Positions 7,082-11,204 of a stretch of DNA of 11,204 nucleotides are shown in pieces. A model generated the notes under the pieces. It saw only the letters and a list, made by a program, of their open reading frames with translations, was not told the DNA's origin and ran no database searches. This DNA comes from Kiritimatiellia bacterium (GTDB lineage Bacteria > Verrucomicrobiota > Kiritimatiellia > RFP12 > UBA1067). The position numbers and the translations under genes were made by a program. Each line of letters opens with the position of its first letter. Positions within the stretch are counted from its first letter, which is position 1. Location of the stretch: positions 1 through 11,204 of the forward strand of contig JAEDMC010000101.1 of NCBI GenBank assembly GCA_016303225.1, read 5' to 3'.

Positions 7082-7089
7082 GATATAAT
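7082..7089 (+). promoter_or_regulatory. -10 promoter element GATATAAT for rarA (leaderless)
   Basis: A perfect TATAAT (7084-7089) sits within AATTTTGATATAAT, right after the 40-aa ORF. Only 7 nt separate it from the rarA ATG at 7097, so transcription should begin at or within a base of the start codon. There is no Shine-Dalgarno site before rarA and no clear -35 hexamer. The upstream A/T run is shared with the box in front of proS. Confidence 0.75.
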
Positions 7090-7096
7090 TTCCCTA

Positions 7097-8464
7097 ATGA
7101 AACAGATGTCGCTTATCGAGGGAATGGATCCGACGGTCGCCGGGCAGCCGCTCGCGTCGCGGATGCGTCCGCGCGATCTCTCGGAGTTCGTCGGTCAGGA
7201 GCATCTCGTCGGCGAGGGGAAGCTTTTGCGGCAGATGATCGAGCGGGACCAGATTCCGTCCATGATCCTTTGGGGACCGCCCGGCGTCGGCAAGACCACG
7301 CTTGCGAACGTGGTCGCGAACGCCACCAAGGCCGAGTTCGTCACCTATTCGGCCGTGACGAGCGGCATCAAGGAGATCAAGGAGATCATGGCGCGTGCCG
7401 AGCAGGGGCGTTTGCTCGGTATCCGCACCGTCCTTTTTGTTGACGAAATCCACCGCTTCAACAAGGCGCAGCAGGATGCGTTCCTGCCGTTCGTCGAGCA
7501 GGGGTCCATCATCCTCATCGGCGCGACGACCGAGAATCCGTCCTTCGAGGTCAACTCGGCGCTCTTGTCGCGCTGCAAGGTGTTTGTCCTGAAGGGCCTT
7601 ACCGAGGAGAATCTCGTGGCGCTTCTCCGTCACGCGCTGGACGAGGACCGCGGGTTCGGCAAGCTCGGGGTCGTCTGTTCGGACGACATGCTTCGCAAGA
7701 TCGCCATCTTTGCGAACGGCGACGCGCGCAACGCGCTCGGCACGCTCGAGACGGCGGTTGCGAACAGCACGATTAACCAGGACGGCAAGCCGGAGATCAC
7801 CGAAGACGTCCTTTCGCAGGTCGTGAGCCGCAAGGCGCTCATGTACGACAAGAACGGCGAGGAGCACTACAACATCATCTCGGCGCTCCACAAGTCGATG
7901 CGCAACTCCGATCCGGATGCGGCGGTCTACTGGCTTGCACGGATGCTGGAAGGCGGGGAGGATCCGCTCTACATCGCGCGTCGGTGCGTCCGCTTCGCGT
8001 CCGAAGACGTGGGGCTCGCGGATCCGAACGCGCTCCTCCTGGCGAACGCCGTGTGGGATTCCTGCCATAACCTGGGCATACCCGAGTGCAACGTGCATCT
8101 GACGCAAATCGTCATCTATCTCTCCCTCGCGCCGAAGTCGAATGCGATGGAGGAGACGTACAACCGTGCCGCGGCGGACGCGCAGAACATGATGGCCGAG
8201 CCGGTTCCGCTTCAGATCCGGAACGCCCCGACGCGGCTCATGAAGTCGCTCGACTACGGCAAGGGCTACACTTATGCCCACGATACGGACGAGAAGATCG
8301 CCCAGATGTCGTGTCTCCCCGAATCGCTGCAGGGCCGCCGCTACTATACGCCGACGGGCCTTGGCCGTGAGGCCAGCATGAAGGCGCGCCTCCAGGCCGT
8401 CCGCGACTACCGCGAAGGCAAGACGGACACGCCGCCGTTTTCGTCGGCGGCGTATCAGAGGTGA
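7097..8464 (+). CDS. rarA: Replication-associated recombination protein A (RarA/MgsA), AAA+ ATPase
   Basis: A 455-aa cytosolic AAA+ ATPase of the RarA/MgsA/WRNIP1 family. It acts at stalled replication forks and single-strand DNA ends and helps maintain genome stability. Seen: the N-terminal family block PLASRMRPRDLSEFVGQEHLVG (18-39), Walker A GPPGVGKTT (60-68), Walker B VLFVDEIHRF (112-121), the sensor 1 region GATTENPSF (142-150), and an arginine-finger type SALLSRC nearby. The C-terminal tetramerisation region includes KSMRNSDPDAAVYWLARMLEGGEDP and the conserved RRCVRFASEDVGLADP. The length is normal for the family. The ATG at 7097 comes 7 nt after a consensus -10 box and lacks a Shine-Dalgarno site, so the mRNA is probably leaderless. 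Read-through from the riboswitch transcript is also possible, since no terminator separates them. Confidence 0.96.
   Translation: MKQMSLIEGMDPTVAGQPLASRMRPRDLSEFVGQEHLVGEGKLLRQMIERDQIPSMILWGPPGVGKTTLANVVANATKAEFVTYSAVTSGIKEIKEIMARAEQGRLLGIRTVLFVDEIHRFNKAQQDAFLPFVEQGSIILIGATTENPSFEVNSALLSRCKVFVLKGLTEENLVALLRHALDEDRGFGKLGVVCSDDMLRKIAIFANGDARNALGTLETAVANSTINQDGKPEITEDVLSQVVSRKALMYDKNGEEHYNIISALHKSMRNSDPDAAVYWLARMLEGGEDPLYIARRCVRFASEDVGLADPNALLLANAVWDSCHNLGIPECNVHLTQIVIYLSLAPKSNAMEETYNRAAADAQNMMAEPVPLQIRNAPTRLMKSLDYGKGYTYAHDTDEKIAQMSCLPESLQGRRYYTPTGLGREASMKARLQAVRDYREGKTDTPPFSSAAYQR
8429..8453 (+). other. Perfect 9-bp GC-rich hairpin at the 3' end of rarA
   Basis: ACGCCGCCG (8429-8437) and CGGCGGCGT (8445-8453) are exact inverted repeats around a 7-nt loop TTTTCGT. 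The hairpin ends 8 nt before the rarA stop codon. It has no T-run after it, so it is not a standard intrinsic terminator. It could slow polymerase, protect a 3' end, or be a by-product of codon choice in the Pro-Pro...Ala-Ala tail of RarA. Confidence 0.4.
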
Positions 8465-8490
8465 AGGTCGAAGGCGAACGGTGGAAATTT

Positions 8491-8498
8491 GATATAAT
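8491..8498 (+). promoter_or_regulatory. -10 promoter element GATATAAT for proS (leaderless or near-leaderless)
   Basis: A perfect TATAAT (8493-8498) within AAATTTGATATAATTA, in the 43-nt gap between rarA and proS. It ends 9 nt before the proS ATG at 8508, so the expected transcript start lies 0-3 nt from the start codon. No Shine-Dalgarno site or clear -35 hexamer is present. The box and its A/T upstream run closely match the one before rarA. Confidence 0.78.
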
Positions 8499-8507
8499 TA
8501 TACGGCT

Positions 8508-10244
8508 ATGAAATGGACTAAATCGCTCATTCAGACGCTTCGGGAAGATCCCGGTGACGCCGAAATTGATTCGCACAAGCTGATGGTCCGCGCGGGCCTG
8601 ATGAAGAAGGTCGCGGGCGGCCTCTACACGTATCTGCCGCTCGGCATGCGTTCGCTTAACAAGGTGCAGAAGATCGTCCGCGAGGAGATGGATCGCGCCG
8701 GCGCGCAGGAGATCGTGATGCCGATCCTGCAGCCCGCCGAGCTCTGGAAGACGTCCGGCCGCTGGGAGTCGATGGGTCCCGGGATGTTTCGCCTCAAAGA
8801 CCGCGCGTCGCATGACTACGCGCTCTCGCCGACGGCGGAGGAGATGGTGACGGATGTCGTCAAGTCGATTGTCAGTTCCTATCGTCAGCTGCCGCTCACG
8901 GTCTATCAGATCCAGTGGAAGTTCCGCGACGAGATTCGTCCGCGCTTCGGCCTGATGCGTTCGAAGGAGTTCCTGATGAAGGACGCCTATTCCTTCGACA
9001 CCTCGCTGGAGGCGGCGGACGCGTCCTACATGGCGATGTTCAACGCCTACAAGAAGGTGTTCGAGCGGTGCGGGCTCAAGGCCTATCCGGTCGAGGCCGA
9101 CACGGGCGACATCGGCGGCAAGTTCTCCCACGAGTTTCACGTCCTCGCTGAAGCGGGCGAAGACGGCATCGCCTTCTGCGACGGCTGCGGCTATGCGGCG
9201 AACCTCGAGAAGGCGGAGAGGAAGGTCGCGCCGCGCAACGATGCGGCATGCGGCGAGATGGAAGTTATCTCCACGCCGGGCGCGAAGACGATCGAGCAGG
9301 TCTCGAAGTTCATGGGCGTTCCCGGTTCGGCGTTCGTGAAGTCGCTCGTCTACTCCGTCGACGGCACGCCGGTAATGGTGTGCGTGCCCGGCGACCGCGA
9401 CGTCAACGAGGTGAAGCTCAAGCACGTCTTGGGCGCCAAGAAGGTCGAGCTCGCTGATTACGAGACGGTCCTCAAGGTGACGGGGGCGCAGCCTGGAAGC
9501 GTCGGGCCTGTCTTCGCTGCCAACTCTCAGCTCCCAACTCCCGACTCTCTTCGGATCATCGCCGATCAGGAGCTGAAGGGCGCGAAGGGCTGCATCGTCG
9601 GCGCAAACAAGGATGACCACCACATCAAGAACGTTGACCTCGAGCGCGATGCCAAGATCGCCGACTATGCGGACCTCGTGATCGTCCGCGACGGCGACAT
9701 CTGCGCGAAGTGCGGCAAGCCCATGGCGATCAAGCGCGGCATCGAGGTCGGACACGTCTTCAAGCTCGGAACGAAGTATACGGACGCGTTCAAGGCCGTC
9801 TACAAGAACGACCAGCTCGCCGAGCAGGTCATGGTGATGGGCTGCTACGGCATCGGCGTCAGCCGCACGATGCAGGCCGTCATCGAGCAGAGCCACGACA
9901 AGGACGGCATCGTCTGGCCCGCGTCGGTCGCGCCGTACCAGGTTTGCATCTCGCTCTTGGATCCGGACAAGGAAGACGTCGCGAAGGTCGCGTTCGACCT
10001 CGAGGCGGCGCTTGAGGCCGAGGACATCGACGTCATCGTCGACGACCGTGCGGAGCGTCCGGGCGTCAAGTTCAAGGACGCGGACCTCATCGGCTTCCCG
10101 GTGCGCGTCGTCGTGGGCGGCAAGGGCCTTGCGAACGGCGGCGTCGAGGTGAAGCGCCGCGCGGACGACAAGTCGAAGATGAAGCTCGTGCCCGTCGCCG
10201 AGGCGACGGCTGCAATCAGGGAGGCGCTTGGCGGTCTCGCTTGA
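8508..10244 (+). CDS. proS: Prolyl-tRNA synthetase, bacterial type with editing domain
   Basis: A 578-aa class II aminoacyl-tRNA synthetase that charges tRNA-Pro with proline in the cytosol. Seen: the N-terminal block HKLMVRAGLMKKVAGGLYTYLPLGMRSL, motif 2 around FRDEIRPRFGLMR (139-151) with the following SKEFLMKDAYSFD, and motif 3 GCYGIGVSR (445-453). The bacterial INS (YbaK-like) editing domain sits between motifs 2 and 3, roughly 224-402, with GDRDVNEVKL, a GANKDDHH block and two CxxC pairs (C224/C227 and C399/C402) that may bind metal. The C-terminal anticodon-binding domain includes VIVDDRAERPGVKFKDADLIGFPVRVVVG. The length is normal. Residues 339-347 (NSQLPTPDS) look like an in-frame insertion encoded by a simple repeat. 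A consensus -10 box lies 9 nt before the ATG without a Shine-Dalgarno site. The 3' end overlaps rnhB by 17 nt. Confidence 0.97.
   Translation: MKWTKSLIQTLREDPGDAEIDSHKLMVRAGLMKKVAGGLYTYLPLGMRSLNKVQKIVREEMDRAGAQEIVMPILQPAELWKTSGRWESMGPGMFRLKDRASHDYALSPTAEEMVTDVVKSIVSSYRQLPLTVYQIQWKFRDEIRPRFGLMRSKEFLMKDAYSFDTSLEAADASYMAMFNAYKKVFERCGLKAYPVEADTGDIGGKFSHEFHVLAEAGEDGIAFCDGCGYAANLEKAERKVAPRNDAACGEMEVISTPGAKTIEQVSKFMGVPGSAFVKSLVYSVDGTPVMVCVPGDRDVNEVKLKHVLGAKKVELADYETVLKVTGAQPGSVGPVFAANSQLPTPDSLRIIADQELKGAKGCIVGANKDDHHIKNVDLERDAKIADYADLVIVRDGDICAKCGKPMAIKRGIEVGHVFKLGTKYTDAFKAVYKNDQLAEQVMVMGCYGIGVSRTMQAVIEQSHDKDGIVWPASVAPYQVCISLLDPDKEDVAKVAFDLEAALEAEDIDVIVDDRAERPGVKFKDADLIGFPVRVVVGGKGLANGGVEVKRRADDKSKMKLVPVAEATAAIREALGGLA
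9522..9548 (+). repeat. Short AACTC/CTCCC-type simple repeat inserted in frame in proS
   Basis: Twenty-seven bases built from AACTCTC, AGCTCCC, AACTCCC and GACTCT units, pyrimidine-rich on this strand and unlike the surrounding G/C-third-position codons. They encode exactly nine residues, NSQLPTPDS (339-347), between the editing-domain strand GPVFAA and RIIADQ, where other bacterial ProRS have a short loop. Heptamer-like repeats of this kind are known as dispersed simple sequences in several bacterial groups. Confidence 0.6.
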
Positions 10245-10893
10245 GTTTGAGCAAAAGGCGGGTGATCCCGTCATGGGCATCGACGAGGCGGGCCGAGGCC
10301 CCCTCGTCGGTGGCGTTTATGCGGGGGCAGTTTCTGTCCCGCTGGAACTGGCGAAGGAGTTGCTGACGGGCGCGTGGAGCGCGATCAACGACTCGAAGAA
10401 GCTGTCGGAGAAGAAGCGCTTTGCTCTCGCCGAAATCATCAAGTCGACGCCTGGCTGCCGCTGGGCCGTCGCCTGTGCGAGTCCGGAGGAAATCGACCGG
10501 CTCAACATTCTGAAGGCGACGCATCTGGCGATGAGGCGGGCGGCGGAGCTGGTTGAGGTGAAGGTGAGAGGTGAAGAATATCTTTGTTCACCTTCGCCTT
10601 TCACCTTCACCTCTTCCATTCTCGTCGACGGCCTGCCAGTGAAATCACTCCCGAACTCGACCAATGTCATCAAGGGCGACGCCAAGTCGCTGTTCATCGC
10701 GGCGGCGTCGATTCTGGCGAAGACAGCGCGTGATGAGGACTGCTTTCGGTTGGAGCGTGAGTATCCGGGCTACGGGTTTGCGAAGCACAAGGGTTATCCG
10801 ACGCCCGAACACTTGGCGGCGCTGAAGAAGCTGGGACCGTGTCCCGAACACCGCCGGAGCTTCGGTCCGGTCGCACAGATGGAATTGTTTTAA
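10228..10893 (+). CDS. rnhB: Ribonuclease HII
   Basis: A 221-aa cytosolic endonuclease that cuts the RNA strand of RNA-DNA hybrids and removes misincorporated ribonucleotides. Seen: the signature MGIDEAGRGPLVGG with catalytic D19 and E20, INDSKKLSEKKR, ILVDGLP (D134) and SILAKTARDEDC (D168), completing the DEDD active site. The C-terminal YPGYGFAKHKGYPTPEHLAALKKLGPCPEHRRSF is typical. Residues about 110-129 (EVKVRGEEYLCSPSPFTFTS) have no counterpart in ordinary RNase HII and coincide with a palindromic DNA insert. The start is TTG at 10228, with AGGGAGG just upstream (10218-10224). It overlaps proS by 17 nt and gives the usual length of sequence before the signature. The ATG at 10273 would cut into that signature and is too late. 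Translation is probably coupled to proS. Confidence 0.95.
   Translation: MAVSLEFEQKAGDPVMGIDEAGRGPLVGGVYAGAVSVPLELAKELLTGAWSAINDSKKLSEKKRFALAEIIKSTPGCRWAVACASPEEIDRLNILKATHLAMRRAAELVEVKVRGEEYLCSPSPFTFTSSILVDGLPVKSLPNSTNVIKGDAKSLFIAAASILAKTARDEDCFRLEREYPGYGFAKHKGYPTPEHLAALKKLGPCPEHRRSFGPVAQMELF
10555..10613 (+). repeat. 59-nt palindromic element inserted in frame in rnhB
   Basis: Two arms form a 22-bp stem: 10555-10576 pairs with 10592-10613. The outer 13 bp (GAGGTGAAGGTGA with its exact complement) are perfect. The inner 9 bp contain only two G-T wobbles. The loop is 15 nt. The arms consist of GGTGAAG-type units, purine-rich on the left and pyrimidine-rich on the right. The element lies between the conserved AMRRA and SSILVDG segments of RNase HII and keeps the reading frame open, adding about 20 residues. 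It resembles in behaviour the palindromic elements found in frame within Rickettsia genes, without implying relationship. Confidence 0.75.
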
Positions 10894-10917
10894 CACAGAG
10901 GCACAGAGACACGGAGG
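10892..10917 (+). repeat. CACAGAG-type purine-rich simple repeat filling the rnhB-folP gap
   Basis: Two copies of CACAGAG (10894-10900 and 10902-10908) are followed by the variant ACACGGAGG (10909-10917). The unit fills nearly all of the 30-nt intergenic space. The GGAGG of the last copy (10913-10917) is 6 nt before the folP ATG and is its ribosome binding site. Similar ACACAGAG-type low-complexity strings are common dispersed sequences in environmental bacteria. Confidence 0.65.
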
Positions 10918-10923
10918 TTTGGC

Positions 10924-11204
10924 ATGATGTGCAAAGTTATGGGAATCGTGAACGTGACGCCGGATTCGTTTTCGGACGGCGGACAGTTCTTCAGGCCCGA
11001 GGAGGCGATCCGTCGCGCGAAGAACCTGATTGCCGACGGCGCGGACATCATCGATCTCGGCGGCGAATCGACCCGTCCCGGCGCCACGCCCATTGGCTGG
11101 GAAGAGGAGTGGTCTCGCATCGAGCCCGTCCTCGCGGGCCTCATGTCTTCTGTCTCTCGTCTAAAGTCCTTCAAGATTAGCGTTGATACCTACCATCCCG
11201 AGAC
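10924..11204 (+). CDS. folP: Dihydropteroate synthase, N-terminal part (runs off window)
   Basis: The first 93 codons of a dihydropteroate synthase, the cytosolic enzyme that joins p-aminobenzoate to a pterin pyrophosphate in folate synthesis and is the target of sulfonamides. Seen: the opening strand and loop MGIVNVTPDSFSDGG (residues 6-20), the pABA/pterin loop block DLGGESTRPGA (44-54), and the strand SVDTYHPE (86-93) at the window edge. All are hallmark DHPS blocks in the right order and spacing. The start at 10924 has GGAGG 6 nt upstream, provided by the CACAGAG-type repeat. A second ATG follows directly at 10927. There is no separate promoter in the 30-nt gap after rnhB, so it is likely co-transcribed with proS and rnhB. 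The C-terminal two thirds lie outside the window. Confidence 0.95.
   Translation, partial: MMCKVMGIVNVTPDSFSDGGQFFRPEEAIRRAKNLIADGADIIDLGGESTRPGATPIGWEEEWSRIEPVLAGLMSSVSRLKSFKISVDTYHPE

Noticed and set aside
6948..7088. Alternative 46-codon ORF after the riboswitch, starting at ATG 6948
   Set aside because: Its ATG lies inside the aptamer's P1 strand and has no spaced Shine-Dalgarno. The product is Arg-rich and it overlaps the rarA -10 box. The 6955 frame fits the SD better.
7060..7096. Possible terminator between the 40-aa ORF and rarA (GGG...CCC flanking the A/T-rich promoter)
   Set aside because: Only three to four pairs around an 18-nt loop and no T-run after the stem. It is not credible as a terminator.
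10273..10275. ATG as alternative start of rnhB
   Set aside because: It begins directly at the DEAGRGP signature and would remove the usual N-terminal strand. TTG 10228 has an RBS and couples to proS.
8238..10280. A 680-codon minus-strand frame opposite proS (and a similar 395-codon one opposite rarA)
   Set aside because: Antisense shadow of high-GC coding sequence with Arg/Asp/Leu-biased composition. The plus-strand products are unmistakable ProRS and RarA.

Overview
The window reads as a moderately GC-rich (about 60%) Gram-negative bacterial chromosome with every supported gene on the + strand. The housekeeping genes are bacterial in type (RarA, ProRS, RNase HII, DHPS). A YfbK-type von Willebrand A protein sits next to a sigma-like gene, and GATATAAT-type -10 boxes lie almost on the start codons. 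Together these would fit the PVC superphylum, perhaps a host-associated Kiritimatiellota/Verrucomicrobiota lineage. That placement is an inference from style; no marker gene here proves it.

Region 1 (1-6834) is a tightly packed directon: the C-terminal end of an unidentified protein, a flavin-reductase-fold protein, an 80-aa membrane protein, a SanA-like DUF218 protein, a three-helix membrane protein, a YkgJ-type cysteine-cluster protein, a divergent sigma-70-like protein, and a 1084-aa single-pass membrane protein. Several junctions are 4-nt ATGA overlaps and most starts have strong Shine-Dalgarno sites, so at least much of it is probably one operon. The last two genes are translationally coupled. 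They look like a regulator plus a transmembrane partner with a novel-looking layout: cytoplasmic domain, one membrane helix, YfbK-like VWA module, then a terpenoid-cyclase-like alpha/alpha repeat domain.

Region 2 (6835-7096) holds a promoter, a clear TPP riboswitch and an unlisted 40-codon ORF for a single-helix membrane peptide. No known thiamin gene follows: the next gene is rarA.

Region 3 (7097-11204) is rarA, proS, rnhB and the 5' part of folP. rarA and proS each have a near-identical GATATAAT box 7-9 nt before the ATG and no Shine-Dalgarno site, so both mRNAs are probably leaderless. rnhB overlaps the end of proS. Three different simple-sequence or palindromic elements lie within 1.4 kb: one in frame inside proS, one in frame inside rnhB (a 59-nt near-perfect hairpin), and one that fills the rnhB-folP gap and supplies the folP ribosome binding site.

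No CRISPR array, tRNA, rRNA, insertion sequence or integrase was seen. No gene-free stretch exceeds 300 bases. The strongest leads are the riboswitch-controlled orphan micro-membrane protein, the palindromic in-frame insertion in RNase HII, and the sigma/VWA/toroid membrane pair.
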